Shown: positions 1-8,157, numbered from the stretch's first letter. The stretch is DNA of 64,000 bases from Cupriavidus necator N-1 (GCF_000219215.1 NC_015723.1:1116001-1180000); one strand, 5' to 3'. Notes: generated from the sequence alone by a model not told the origin. Numbers and translations: made by a program.

Positions 1-231
1 GGCGCGGGCCGCCCTCCGGACGGTGCGCTCGACACGGTGCGCAGCGTCGCCCACCGGCTCAAGGCATCTGCCCACTACGTCGGCTGCCACGGCTTGCGTG
101 CTTTCGCCCAGCGCCTGGAGCATGCCGCCGGCGACGGCGATTCCGCCAACGCTGCTGCGCTGGCCGCGATCGTGGCGTCGACGGTAGCGCGGCTGCTCAT
201 CCTGCTCGCGGCGCTGCCATCAGAAAAATAA
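1..231 (+). CDS. C-terminal end of an Hpt-domain signalling protein (5' truncated by window edge)
   Basis: The reading frame is open from the first base and stops with TAA at 229-231. It carries the phosphotransfer signature VAHRLKASAHYVG followed by an amphipathic helix (LRAFAQRLEHAA), as in histidine phosphotransfer (Hpt) domains, where the His of HRLK is phosphorylated by a receiver or hybrid kinase. The domain sits at the C-terminus, the usual place in hybrid sensor kinases and in some response regulators. What lies N-terminal is outside the window, so the full architecture is unknown. The Hpt call rests on one motif and the helical pattern. Confidence 0.6.
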   Translation, partial: GAGRPPDGALDTVRSVAHRLKASAHYVGCHGLRAFAQRLEHAAGDGDSANAAALAAIVASTVARLLILLAALPSEK

Positions 232-442
232 GACCGCGGCGGTCGCCGGCAGGTCCGGTGCGGGAATACACCGGATTGGCCCGGTGAGGTAGGTTGATTA
301 TGCTCAATATATCAGGGCGGCGATTTTCAATATTCTGGAATTAATGGCGCCGATTAATGCGGTGCGGATTTATATGACGGCACGGGCGCCGGATTTTAAT
401 TTCGGCGGGACGGTAGTTTGACGATATTTTCCGGGAGCGGGC

Positions 443-949
443 ATGGGTCAGATCATGGCGTCAATGCCGGATTCGGCGTTCTATTTCCACCTGGCGGCGG
501 TGACGATGCTGCTGCTGGGGTTGGCGGTGTATCGCGTGGTGTCGTACGTGTTGGCCACCCCGGACGGGCGCAAGGCCCGCGCGCAGCGGCTGGCACGGGT
601 CACCGCGGGGCGGCTGCTGGCGCTCGGTGGTATCTGGACCGCCATTGCCTATGGCCACGGCGCCTGGGAGCGGGCCGGCGCGCATAACTGCCGGCACCTG
701 CCGTCGTTGGATGCTGCTGCGCGGTACGCAGCGGAATACTGCTATCTGGGCCGGGAGCGGGTGTTGCTGCGCATCTACGGCGTGGAGCGCAACCGCGTGC
801 TGGCCCAGCGCACCTTCAACAGCAGCGGGCCGGTGCGGCTCAGTTGGGACGGCCAGGCCGTGGTCTTCGATGCCGCGGCGCCTGGCAAGGCAGGGCGCCT
901 GGCGCTGCCGCCTACGCTGGGCGACCGGTTGCTGGCGCGGCTGCCCTGA
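443..949 (+). CDS. Hypothetical membrane-anchored protein, 168 aa
   Basis: The protein has two hydrophobic segments, at about residues 14-37 (FYFHLAAVTMLLLGLAVYRVVSYVL) and 55-70 (LLALGGIWTAIAYGHGAW), followed by a soluble C-terminal half with Cys residues (AHNCRHL, AEYCYLG). Two N-terminal helices and a periplasmic or cytoplasmic tail are likely. I do not recognise the family. GGGAGCGGGC just upstream of the ATG at 443 supports this start. The preceding 232-442 is conspicuously AT-rich for this genome (for example 300-370), as expected for a promoter region, but I could not fix -35 and -10 boxes. Codon use is normal for the window. Confidence 0.6.
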   Translation: MGQIMASMPDSAFYFHLAAVTMLLLGLAVYRVVSYVLATPDGRKARAQRLARVTAGRLLALGGIWTAIAYGHGAWERAGAHNCRHLPSLDAAARYAAEYCYLGRERVLLRIYGVERNRVLAQRTFNSSGPVRLSWDGQAVVFDAAAPGKAGRLALPPTLGDRLLARLP

Positions 950-958
950 TCCGGCGCT

Positions 959-1558
959 TCACAACCAGTCCGCGTGCATGCGCGCCAGCAAGGCGTCCAG
1001 CCCGGCCGGGGCCGGCAGGCGCGCCATCAGCCAGCGCACCGCTGCGGACAAGTCCTGACCGTCATAGTCCGGTGCAAAGCTGTGCAGCGTGGCGCCGTGC
1101 AGGAAACAGCGTAGCGCCAGCCATTCCGGCTCTGGCGGCGCGTCCGGCGGCTGGCCGAACAGCATCTGCGGCACGGCCTCCAGCGGCGCACGCACGGCCG
1201 TGGCCAGGCGCGCGTCGCCACGCGTTGCCATCCACACCTCCAGTATGGCCAGCGAGGTATGCCGCTGTGGGCGGGTCGCCAGGACATGCAGCATCAGGTG
1301 CAGGCGCAGCGAAGGGCTGAGCGGGCCCAGCGCGGCCAGGCGCGCCGCCTCGCGCTCCAGCAGCCAGGTGAGCATGGCTGGCAGCAGGTCATAGCGGCCT
1401 TCGGGGAAATGGTGCCGCAGGGAGCCGCGGCTGCTGCCGGCCAGCTCGCACACGCGCGCTTCTGAAAAGGCCGCATAGCCTTGCTCGATGAGCAAGGCCG
1501 CGGCGGCGTCGATTAGGGACTGGCGGGTGCTGGCGCTGCGTTCGGCTTGGGTGGACAT
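959..1558 (-). CDS. TetR/AcrR-family transcriptional regulator, 199 aa
   Basis: The N-terminal helix-turn-helix is typical of TetR proteins: TRQSLIDAAAALLIEQGYAAFSEARVCELAGSSRGSLRHHFPEG at about residues 11-55, where RGSLRHHF replaces the usual KGAFYHHF. The C-terminal ligand domain is not diagnostic. It converges on the membrane-protein gene at 443-949 (9 bp apart) and has no obvious target operon; the next functional gene upstream, a patatin-like hydrolase, is on the same strand. A TACAAT -10-like box lies just upstream of the start (1568-1573, minus strand). The ligand is unknown. Confidence 0.85.
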   Translation of the reverse strand: MSTQAERSASTRQSLIDAAAALLIEQGYAAFSEARVCELAGSSRGSLRHHFPEGRYDLLPAMLTWLLEREAARLAALGPLSPSLRLHLMLHVLATRPQRHTSLAILEVWMATRGDARLATAVRAPLEAVPQMLFGQPPDAPPEPEWLALRCFLHGATLHSFAPDYDGQDLSAAVRWLMARLPAPAGLDALLARMHADWL

Positions 1559-1602
1559 CTGTCGGATTGTAGCAATGGCCAGAGGGCAGCCTGGCGCGCG
1601 GG

Positions 1603-1749
1603 CAGCGTGGGCAGGCCTTGGTCCGCGTCGACAAGGGCCGGTACAAGGGCGACCAGTATGCGTCGCGGCACAATCCGTTCGTGTACTTCCAACCCGTGCT
1701 CAGCCGCTTCAGTGGGGCGCCGACGCCGGGATGTCGGCGCTGCAGCTAG
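1603..1749 (+). pseudogene. Remnant of a phosphoesterase (AcpA/phospholipase C-like) gene
   Basis: In the plus frame that reads GTC CGC GTC at 1621, the translation contains KGDQYASRHNPFVYFQP. The block Y-x-x-RHNPFVYF is characteristic of the phosphoesterase superfamily that includes acid phosphatase AcpA and bacterial phospholipase C. There is no start codon or upstream domain, and the frame ends at a TAG (1747-1749) inside the 3' end of the oppositely oriented patatin gene. It looks like a short internal scrap left by deletion. Edges are approximate; family homology probably ends near 1716. Confidence 0.45.
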
Positions 1750-2611
1750 GCGCCGCTTCGTCGTGCGAATGCGGCGCCAGCGCGCTAGGTATGCGCTGGC
1801 TGTCCAGCCCCTTGCCTTGCAGCCACTGCGCGGTGGTGGCCGCGGCGCGGTCGATCAGTTCGCCGCATTTGGAGTAGTCGTAGGGCGAGATGTCGAGCGG
1901 GCACAGCGGTGGCACCACGCTGATCTGCGCGCGGTCGGCGAAGTGCTGCAGGTCGTGCACGAGCTGGCGCGCCACCAGCAGCGAGAGCGCGTTGAACGCA
2001 TGCTCCAGCGCGCCGCGCGGAGGGCGGCGCTCAGCACAGGTGAAGCCCGCGGGAAGCACGATCACGCGCGTGGCACCCAGTGCGACCGCGGTGGATACCG
2101 GGGTGTTGTTGGCCACGCCGCCGTCGATCAGCGTGCGGCCCTCGAACTGTACCGGCGGAAACACGCCGGGGATGGCCGCGCTGGCCAGCACCGCGTCGAC
2201 GATGCTGCCGCTGGACAGCAAGACCTCGTCGCCGCTTTGCATGTCGGTCGCCACTACATGCAGCTGCAGTTCCGCTGCCTCCAGCCGCCGCGGCCCGAAG
2301 TGCTGCGCCAGCAGCGCGCGCAGCCCGGCCGCCTCGACCAGGTGGCCGCGGTTGCCGCCGAACATGCTCCAGACGCTGCGCCAGCTCCACGGCAGGATGT
2401 CCGAACGCCGGATGCCGCGCCACAGCGCGTCAAGCCGGCCGGCGCCGGCCACGCCCGGATTGCAGGCAAAGTAGGCGCCGTTGATGGCGCCGGCCGAGGC
2501 GCCGATCACGATATTGGGCATCACGCCCCACGCCACCAGTTCGCGCAGCATGCCGACCTGGATCGCACCCAGGCTGCCGCCGCCGGCAAATACGAAGGCT
2601 GTCTTGTCCAT
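1709..2611 (-). CDS. Patatin-like phospholipase / RssA-type serine hydrolase, 300 aa
   Basis: All core patatin elements are visible: the glycine-rich oxyanion loop FAGGGSLGAIQVG (about residues 8-20), the nucleophile motif GASAG (about 38-42, G-x-S-x-G) and the catalytic Asp in DGGVANNTP (about 163-171). Patatin-like proteins use a Ser-Asp dyad to hydrolyse acyl esters of lipids. No signal peptide is evident, so it is probably cytoplasmic or membrane-associated. The length fits the RssA/YchK subgroup (about 300 aa). The C-terminal tail is rich in Ala, Pro and His and overlaps a phosphoesterase remnant on the other strand. The natural substrate cannot be told from sequence. Confidence 0.88.
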   Translation of the reverse strand: MDKTAFVFAGGGSLGAIQVGMLRELVAWGVMPNIVIGASAGAINGAYFACNPGVAGAGRLDALWRGIRRSDILPWSWRSVWSMFGGNRGHLVEAAGLRALLAQHFGPRRLEAAELQLHVVATDMQSGDEVLLSSGSIVDAVLASAAIPGVFPPVQFEGRTLIDGGVANNTPVSTAVALGATRVIVLPAGFTCAERRPPRGALEHAFNALSLLVARQLVHDLQHFADRAQISVVPPLCPLDISPYDYSKCGELIDRAAATTAQWLQGKGLDSQRIPSALAPHSHDEAAPSCSADIPASAPH

Positions 2612-2837
2612 GTCTGCGCCGGTCTCCCTGTCCAGTCTGCGGTCCTGAGCAAAGCATAGGCGACATCCGGGCCATCGGGCAGGTCGAACGGCAAGTCGTC
2701 TGCCGCGCTACGGTCTGAGCCTGTGGCTCCGTCTTCGCAAGCTGATAACGCAATTAACCGCCAAGAATATCCACCAACCACCAATGCTGTCTGGCAGCGG
2801 GGTGGTCGGTACCGTCAGGTATGGCACAGGCGGGGTG

Positions 2838-3569
2838 TCAGTCGAGAAACTCGTCGACGGGGATGCCAAGTTGCCCGGCTATGTGTTCGACCAGGCTTTG
2901 CAGCTTCGCCACCTTCTCGGTCAGGACCTGCTGCTCGGCGCGCAACTGTTCGAGCTCGCCCGGCGAGGCAGTGCCGCCGCCGGTGGTGCGTTCGGCATCG
3001 TCGGCATCCGCTGCGGCGCTCACTTCGCCGCTCAGCAGGTGCATCCAGCGATTTTCGCGTGCGCCCGGCGCGCGCGGCAGCCGGACGACAAAGGGCGGCG
3101 CATGGCTGGCCAGTTCGTCAAGGAAGGCCTCGACCGACGAGATATCGGCAAAGCCGTGCAGGCGCGCGGTATTCAGGCGCAGCTCCGCCGCGGTCTGCGG
3201 GCCGCGCAGCAGCAGCAGCGCCAGCAGCGCGACGGACTGGCTGGGCACGGCCAGCACGCGCTGCATATTGTGTTCGAAGCGCGGCACGCGGCTGCTGCTG
3301 CCTTCAAAGACCAGGCTCAGGCCCTTGAGGCCGTCGATGGCTTCAAGGATCTCGGCCTCGCTGACGTTCATCACCGGGGCGCGGGCGGTCTTCTGGTTGC
3401 AGCCCGAGACCAGCGCATTGAGCGACAGCGGGTAGGTATCGGGCACGGTGTGCTGTTTTTCGACCAGCACGCCGAGCACGCGGCCTTCGACAGGCGTCAG
3501 GGGGCGCAATGCCGGACGGGCGGGACGGTCGCCAGTCTGGCTGGCGTCGGATTCATGGTTGGATTGCAT
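2838..3569 (-). CDS. yceH: YceH-family (UPF0502/DUF480) protein, 243 aa
   Basis: The sequence LTPVEGRVLGVLVEKQHTVPDTYPLSLNALVSGCNQKTAR is the hallmark N-terminal block of the YceH family. Two winged-helix domains follow, the second including LRGPQTAAELRLNTARLHGF. A predicted coiled coil near the C-terminus (ELEQLRAEQQVLTEKVAKLQSLVEHIAGQLG) is also usual. I chose the ATG at 3569 (MQSNHES) because homology begins soon after it; an upstream in-frame extension to 3674 is compositionally unlike the family. Its biochemical function is not established. It is divergent from the CNB/thioredoxin-reductase-like gene that starts at 3765. Confidence 0.9.
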   Translation of the reverse strand: MQSNHESDASQTGDRPARPALRPLTPVEGRVLGVLVEKQHTVPDTYPLSLNALVSGCNQKTARAPVMNVSEAEILEAIDGLKGLSLVFEGSSSRVPRFEHNMQRVLAVPSQSVALLALLLLRGPQTAAELRLNTARLHGFADISSVEAFLDELASHAPPFVVRLPRAPGARENRWMHLLSGEVSAAADADDAERTTGGGTASPGELEQLRAEQQVLTEKVAKLQSLVEHIAGQLGIPVDEFLD

Positions 3570-3764
3570 CAAGACTGGTTTTTTGCTGAAGGTGACGGCG
3601 AATGCCGACACGCCGAGGCGCTCATTCAATCCCAAGCCGGCGCAATCCGCAACTGCGCCGTGCGATCCTCGCATTCTGCGCGCCGCGGTCTACTATCGAT
3701 AGGCCGCGCGGCGGCAACCGGGAAAATGCGCCAGGGCAGGCGCGGGTCCAGACGGGGAGGGAGC

Positions 3765-5501
3765 ATGGCGATTTCGCAGTCGGAGGCAATGGCACCGGAT
3801 GAGGACACCGGCCCGGAAGCTGGTGGCGGCCTGGAAGCGCCGTATTCCACGCTTGAGTCACGCTGGCACCAGATGTTCCCGCAACTCAGCGCTGACGACA
3901 TGGCGCGCGTGCGGCGCTTTGGCACGCCACAGAGCTGGCGCGCGGGCGAGAAGCTCTTTGCCATCGGCGAGACGGGCCGGGGCATGTACCTGATCGGCAG
4001 CGGCCGCGTGCGCCTGATGCGGCGCGATGGCCTGGGCCGCGAACACCAGATCACCGAGCAGGGACCCGGCCACTTCCTGGCCGAGGTCGGCACGCTCAGC
4101 GGCCGCCCGGCGCTGGTCGACGGCGTGGCAGTGACCGATACCCAGGGCTATTCAATCACACCCGAGCGGCTGCGTGCCCTGCTGGTGGCCGAGGCCGAAC
4201 TGGGCGAGCGCATCATGCGCGCGCTGATCCTGCGCCGCGTGGGGCTGATCGAATTCGGCAGCGGGCCGGTGCTGGTCGGCCACGGTACCGAGCCGCAGCT
4301 GGTGGCACTGCAGGCCTTCCTGCGGCGCAACGGCTACCCGCATACGGTCATCGATATCGACGCGGAACGTGACTGCTCATTGCTGCTCGATTATGCCAAC
4401 GCGCCCGCCAGCGACTTCCCGCTGGTGATCTGCGCCGACGGCCGCGTGCTGCGCGCGCCGGACGAAGGGCAGCTGGCTTCGTGCCTGGGGCTGTTGCCGG
4501 AGTTCGATCCGGCCCATGTCTATGACGTGGTGGTGGTCGGCGCCGGGCCGGCCGGGCTGGCCACGGCCGTGTATGCCGCGTCCGAAGGCTTGTCGGTGGC
4601 GGTGATCGATTGCCGCTCGCCGGGCGGGCAGGCGGGCGCGAGTGCCCGGATCGAGAACTATCTTGGCTTTCCCACCGGCATCTCCGGGCAGGCGCTGGCC
4701 GGGCGCGCGTTCGTGCAGGCGCTGAAGTTTGGCGCGCATATCGCCATCCCGCTGGAGGTCAAGGCATTGCATTGCGGCGCGGACCCGATCCGGCTGGAGC
4801 TGGCCGATGGCCGCATGATTCCGACCCACACCGTGGTGATTGCCACCGGCGCGCAGTACCGGCGCCCGGACATCGCCGCGCTGGAGCACTTTGAAGGTCG
4901 CGGCGTGTACTACTGGGCTTCGCCGGTGGAGGCCAAGCTGTGCAAGAACGAGCCGGCGATGCTGGTGGGCGGCGGCAATTCGGCCGGGCAGGCAGCGGTC
5001 TACCTGGCCTCGCACGCGGCACACGTGCATATGCTGGTGCGCGGGCCGGGGCTGGCCGCCACCATGTCGCGCTACCTGATCGACCGCATCGGTTCGCTGC
5101 CCAATATCACGCTGCACACGCACGCGCAGATCAGCGCGCTGGCGGGGGAAGGGTGGCTCAGTTCGGTGCGCTACGAATGCCGGGCGGAAAGCCCGGCCCC
5201 GGTCACGATGGACGTGCGGCACCTGTTCCTGTTCATCGGCGCCGATCCCAATGCCTCGTGGCTGCGCACCTGCAACGTCGAGGTCGATGACAAGGGCTTC
5301 GTGCGCACCGGCGGCGGCGAGCTTGGCTGCGCGTCGGCGGTGCCGTATCCGCTGCAGACCAGCGTGCCGGGCGTGTTTGCCATCGGCGATGTGCGGGCGG
5401 GGTCGACCAAGCGGGTCGCCGCGGCGGTGGGTGAGGGCGCGGCGGTGGTGGCGCAGATCCACGACTACCTGGCTCGGGTGCAGGCAGCCGTGGCGCGCTG
5501 A
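3765..5501 (+). CDS. Cyclic-nucleotide-binding domain fused to a thioredoxin-reductase-like flavoprotein, 578 aa
   Basis: Three parts can be read. Residues about 40-150 form a CRP-like cyclic nucleotide-binding domain (GEKLFAIGETGRGMYLIGSGRVRLM). Residues about 165-245 resemble a glutaredoxin-like linker (HTVIDIDAERD). From about 253 there is a thioredoxin-reductase fold with FAD motif VVVVGAGPAGLATAVYAA, NAD(P) motif GGGNSAGQAAVYLA and C-terminal FAD motif GVFAIGDVRAGSTKRVAAAVGEGA. The segment that carries the redox-active CxxC in thioredoxin reductases reads YYWASPVEAKLC, so the disulfide is missing. It may be a flavin oxidoreductase or ferredoxin-NADP reductase-like enzyme gated by a nucleotide. 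GGGGAGGGAG at 3754-3763 fixes the ATG at 3765; an ORF extension further upstream runs antisense to yceH. Confidence 0.87.
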   Translation: MAISQSEAMAPDEDTGPEAGGGLEAPYSTLESRWHQMFPQLSADDMARVRRFGTPQSWRAGEKLFAIGETGRGMYLIGSGRVRLMRRDGLGREHQITEQGPGHFLAEVGTLSGRPALVDGVAVTDTQGYSITPERLRALLVAEAELGERIMRALILRRVGLIEFGSGPVLVGHGTEPQLVALQAFLRRNGYPHTVIDIDAERDCSLLLDYANAPASDFPLVICADGRVLRAPDEGQLASCLGLLPEFDPAHVYDVVVVGAGPAGLATAVYAASEGLSVAVIDCRSPGGQAGASARIENYLGFPTGISGQALAGRAFVQALKFGAHIAIPLEVKALHCGADPIRLELADGRMIPTHTVVIATGAQYRRPDIAALEHFEGRGVYYWASPVEAKLCKNEPAMLVGGGNSAGQAAVYLASHAAHVHMLVRGPGLAATMSRYLIDRIGSLPNITLHTHAQISALAGEGWLSSVRYECRAESPAPVTMDVRHLFLFIGADPNASWLRTCNVEVDDKGFVRTGGGELGCASAVPYPLQTSVPGVFAIGDVRAGSTKRVAAAVGEGAAVVAQIHDYLARVQAAVAR

Positions 5502-5512
5502 GCGCGCGCCAC

Positions 5513-6583
5513 TCAGGCTTGCGCCTCGCGCTCCAGCAGTTCGCGCTTGCGCGCCACGCCCCAGCGGTAGCCCGACAGGTTGCCGTCGCTGCGCACCACG
5601 CGATGGCAGGGAATGGCCACCGCCAGGTGGTTGGCGGCGCAGGCCTGCGCCACCGCGCGCACCGCACGCGGCGCGCCGATGCGGGCCGCGATCTCGGCAT
5701 AGCTGGCGGTGCTGCCCGCAGGGATCTCCTGCAGGGCCTGCCATACACGCTGCTGGAACGCGGTGCCGCGCACATCCAGCGGCAGCGCCAGGCCGATCGA
5801 CGGTGCCTCGATAAAGCCCACCACTTGCGCCACCAGTTGCTCGAACTGCGCATCGCCGCCGATCAGGTTGGCGCGCGGGAACTGGTCCTGCAGGTCCTGC
5901 AGCAGCGTTTGCGGATCGTCGCCCAGCAGGATCGCGCAGACACCGCGCTCGCTCTGGGCCACCAGGATCGCGCCCAGCGAGCACTGGCCGATGGCAAAGC
6001 GGATATCGGTGTCAGCCCCACCCGCGCGGTAGCGCGACGGGGTCATGCCCAGCACCGCGTCCGAGGTCTCGTAGAAGCGGCTGTTGGAGCCGAAGCCGGC
6101 GTCGTAGATCGCCTCGGTCACGGAGTCGCTGGTGCCCAGTTGCTCACGCAGCTTCCTGGCGCGATGCGCGGCGGCATAGGCGCGCGGCGTCAGGCCGGTG
6201 GCGGCCTTGAAGAGGCGGTGGAAGTGATAGGGGCTGACGCCCGCCGCACTGGCCAGTTCGGGCAGCGTGGGCAGGGTGTCGGCGGCCTTGATGCGGCGGC
6301 AGGCGTCGACCACGATGGCTGCATGCTGGGCCGCCAGCGCAGGCGCGGCGGCACGGCGGCTGGGCCGGTAACCGGCGGCTTCGGCGGCGGCGGCGTTGTC
6401 GAAGAACTCGACATTGGCCGGATGCGGCAGGCGCGACGGGCTGCTCGGCAGGCAGTACACGCCGGTGGTCTTGACCGCATAGACAAAGGCACCGTCGGCG
6501 CCCGGATCGCGCGCCAGCACGCGGGCCCAGCGCGGGTCGCGTTCGATGGTGCTGGCTTCCGGTTGCTGTGTGGAACGGGTCAT
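5513..6583 (-). CDS. ada: Ada-like methylated-DNA repair protein/AraC regulator with a degenerate zinc site, 356 aa
   Basis: The layout is that of bifunctional Ada: an N-terminal methylphosphotriester domain (about 15-80), an AraC-type HTH (about 95-190: ELASAAGVSPYHFHRLFKAATGLTPRAYAAAHRARKL) and a C-terminal O6-methylguanine-DNA methyltransferase with active-site motif AIPCHRVV (Cys about 326). E. coli Ada binds zinc through Cys38, 42, 69 and 72. Here only the first survives: the motif reads VYCLPSSPSR (C44, with S48 in place of the second Cys), and RPCKRC has become RPSRRA (S75, A78). The nucleophile Cys is present but three of its zinc partners are gone, so methyl-triggered activation is doubtful. 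The gene follows the oxygenase gene by 8 bp, with TGAGG overlapping that gene's stop as ribosome-binding site. Confidence 0.88.
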   Translation of the reverse strand: MTRSTQQPEASTIERDPRWARVLARDPGADGAFVYAVKTTGVYCLPSSPSRLPHPANVEFFDNAAAAEAAGYRPSRRAAAPALAAQHAAIVVDACRRIKAADTLPTLPELASAAGVSPYHFHRLFKAATGLTPRAYAAAHRARKLREQLGTSDSVTEAIYDAGFGSNSRFYETSDAVLGMTPSRYRAGGADTDIRFAIGQCSLGAILVAQSERGVCAILLGDDPQTLLQDLQDQFPRANLIGGDAQFEQLVAQVVGFIEAPSIGLALPLDVRGTAFQQRVWQALQEIPAGSTASYAEIAARIGAPRAVRAVAQACAANHLAVAIPCHRVVRSDGNLSGYRWGVARKRELLEREAQA

Positions 6584-6591
6584 GGAATACC

Positions 6592-7398
6592 TCACGTGGC
6601 GTCGTGGAAGATGATGCCCAGCGTGTAGCGCTGGCCCGCGTGCAGCCGGCTGACGCCGTGCCGCAGGTTCACGCGGTAGCTGCCGCGGCTGCCCTGCACC
6701 GGGCGCTGGCTGACGGCGAATACCACCGCGTCGCCCTGGTGCAGCGTCACCACCTCGGCCCGCGACTGCATGCGCGGCCGCTGCTCGGTCATCACGAACT
6801 CTCCGCCGGTAAAGTCGCGGCCCGGCTCGGACAGCAGGATGGCGACCTGCAGCGGGAATACGTGCTCGCCATACAGGTCCTGGTGCAGGCAGTTGTAGTC
6901 GCCCGGGCCGTAGCGCAGCAGCAATGGCGTCGGGCGCAACTGGCCGGCGTCGTGGCAGCGGGCAAGATAGTCGGCGTGCGCGGCGGGATAACGCACATCG
7001 ATGCCCATGGCGGCGTTCCAGCGGTTGGCCACCGGCACCAGGCGCGGATACAGCGCCGTGCGCAATGCGGCCACGGTGTCGGGCAGGGGGTAGCGGAAGT
7101 ACTTGTACTCGCCCTGGCCAAAGCCGTGCCGGCGCATCTCGATGCGAGAGCGGTACAGCGCGTCCTGCGCATAGCCGTCGGCAAGCGCGTCGCATTCGGC
7201 TGCCGACAGCAGGCCGCGGATCGCGGCGCAGCCGTAGTCGTCGAGTTCGCGTGCAATGGCCGCCCAGTCGGTGCCATCGACGCGGGTGGCGATATCGGCT
7301 CCGTGCCCACGCCCCCGCGCCGTGCCGCGCGCCGGCGGTATTGGCCTGCGCGGCCCTGTCACGGCCATTTCGGGGCGTTGTATCTGGCTGATGCTCAC
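6592..7398 (-). CDS. 2OG-Fe(II) oxygenase of the Oxygenase-NA family, alkylation-repair context, 268 aa
   Basis: The iron-binding facial triad is visible as CLHQDLYGEH (H-x-D) and the distal His in NLRHGVSRL, with RYTLGIIFHDAT closing the double-stranded beta-helix. The whole pattern (YNCLHQDLYGEHVFPLQVAILLS) fits the family annotated as acting on alkylated DNA, often found beside ada or alkA. The start is taken as GTG at 7398 because AGGAGA lies nine bases upstream; ATG codons at 7425 and 7368 have no such site. It is the first gene of a two-gene operon with the Ada-like gene. Substrate and DNA-repair role are inferred from family and neighbourhood. Confidence 0.8.
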   Translation of the reverse strand: MSISQIQRPEMAVTGPRRPIPPARGTARGRGHGADIATRVDGTDWAAIARELDDYGCAAIRGLLSAAECDALADGYAQDALYRSRIEMRRHGFGQGEYKYFRYPLPDTVAALRTALYPRLVPVANRWNAAMGIDVRYPAAHADYLARCHDAGQLRPTPLLLRYGPGDYNCLHQDLYGEHVFPLQVAILLSEPGRDFTGGEFVMTEQRPRMQSRAEVVTLHQGDAVVFAVSQRPVQGSRGSYRVNLRHGVSRLHAGQRYTLGIIFHDAT

Positions 7399-7499
7399 CG
7401 CGGGTCTCCTGTCTCTCGCTTGCATGGTGCCAACTTTAGGCCGCCCGCGTGCGCCTCGCACTCCGGGTCTTGCTTTTGAATTCTGCCCGACAGCCTGCC

Positions 7500-7546
7500 T
7501 TGACAAGACAGATCTGTCTATCAATAATGATACAGGTCTGTATCAT
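7500..7546 (+). promoter_or_regulatory. Promoter with two palindromic operators ahead of the NTF2-like gene
   Basis: A -35 box TTGACA (7500-7505), a 17-bp spacer and a -10 box AATAAT (7523-7528) form a strong promoter facing the gene at 7604. A 14-bp perfect palindrome AGACAGATCTGTCT (7506-7519) fills the spacer right behind the -35. A second palindrome, ATGATACAG-GT-CTGTATCAT (7527-7546), covers the -10 and start-point area, centred 24 bp from the first. The same AGACAG-GT-CTGTCT element lies in the promoter of the TetR gene at 12584, which makes that TetR the obvious candidate repressor. The site also lies upstream of the divergent oxygenase-ada operon. Confidence 0.7.
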
Positions 7547-7603
7547 AACGAGCAGGCTGTTCTTCCCACCTGATCCACCCTGTTTCAGCAAAGGAGTCTC
7601 CGC

Positions 7604-8083
7604 ATGTCCGCACAAGCCGAAATCCGTCCGCCGTTGCCCCCATTCACCCGTGAATCCGCCATTGCCAAGGTCCGTGCAGCCGAGGACGGCTGGAACAGCC
7701 GTGACCCCGAGCGCGTGGCGCTGGCCTATACGGTCGACAGCGCCTGGCGCAACCGTGCGGAATTCGTCAACGGCCGCGCCGACATCGTCGCCTTCCTGCA
7801 GCGCAAGTGGCAGAAGGAGCTGGATTACCGGCTGATCAAGGAGCTGTGGGCGCACGACGGCAACCGCATCGCCGTGCGCTTTGCCTACGAATGGCACGAC
7901 GATTCCGGCAACTGGTACCGGTCATACGGCAATGAGAACTGGGAGTTCGATGAGGCGGGGCTGATGCGCAGGCGCTATGCCTGCATCAACGATGCGCCGA
8001 TGAAGGCGGCGGACCGCAAGTTCCACTGGCCACTGGGCCGGCGGCCGGATGAACATGCGGGGTTGAGTGAACTGGGGTTGTAA
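7604..8083 (+). CDS. NTF2-like (DUF1348/SnoaL-type) protein, 159 aa
   Basis: The sequence [74 protein letters not shown] matches the small DUF1348 group of cone-shaped NTF2-like proteins. These are single-domain cytoplasmic proteins with no proven reaction, often found beside TetR genes or old-yellow-enzyme genes. AAGGAG sits ahead of the ATG. Its promoter holds two operator palindromes, one shared with the TetR gene at 12584, which suggests it is an inducible response gene, perhaps to an electrophile or xenobiotic (inference). Confidence 0.8.
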   Translation: MSAQAEIRPPLPPFTRESAIAKVRAAEDGWNSRDPERVALAYTVDSAWRNRAEFVNGRADIVAFLQRKWQKELDYRLIKELWAHDGNRIAVRFAYEWHDDSGNWYRSYGNENWEFDEAGLMRRRYACINDAPMKAADRKFHWPLGRRPDEHAGLSELGL

Positions 8084-8133
8084 GGCTGTTGGGTATCAGT
8101 ACGGCGATATTCGCTGAACACCGCAAGCCAGCT

Positions 8134-8157
8134 CCCTCTCCCGCGCGTGGGAGAGGG
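8134..8157. terminator. REP-like GC hairpin between convergent genes
   Basis: CCCTCTCCC and GGGAGAGGG form a perfect 9-bp stem around a 6-base loop. It lies between the convergent NTF2-like and M20 peptidase genes and can fold on either strand, so it may end both transcripts, although neither strand has a clear U-tract. Very similar CCCTCTCCC hairpins recur in intergenic regions of Burkholderiales genomes (general knowledge), so it may equally be an interspersed repeat unit. Confidence 0.5.

Noticed and set aside
1547..2659. Long plus-strand frame opposite the patatin gene
   Set aside because: His/Arg/Ala-rich translation with no motifs, exactly antisense to a gene with a complete patatin active site.
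2784..3764. Long in-frame extension upstream of the CNB/reductase gene, giving a 905-residue reading frame
   Set aside because: It runs antisense through yceH, has no family resemblance and ignores the strong GGGGAGGGAG ribosome-binding site before ATG 3765. It is an open shadow frame of GC-rich DNA.
8134..8157. CCCTCTCCC hairpin considered as part of a CRISPR array or transposon end
   Set aside because: Single copy in the window, no spacers, no partner repeat; fits an ordinary REP-like hairpin between convergent genes.
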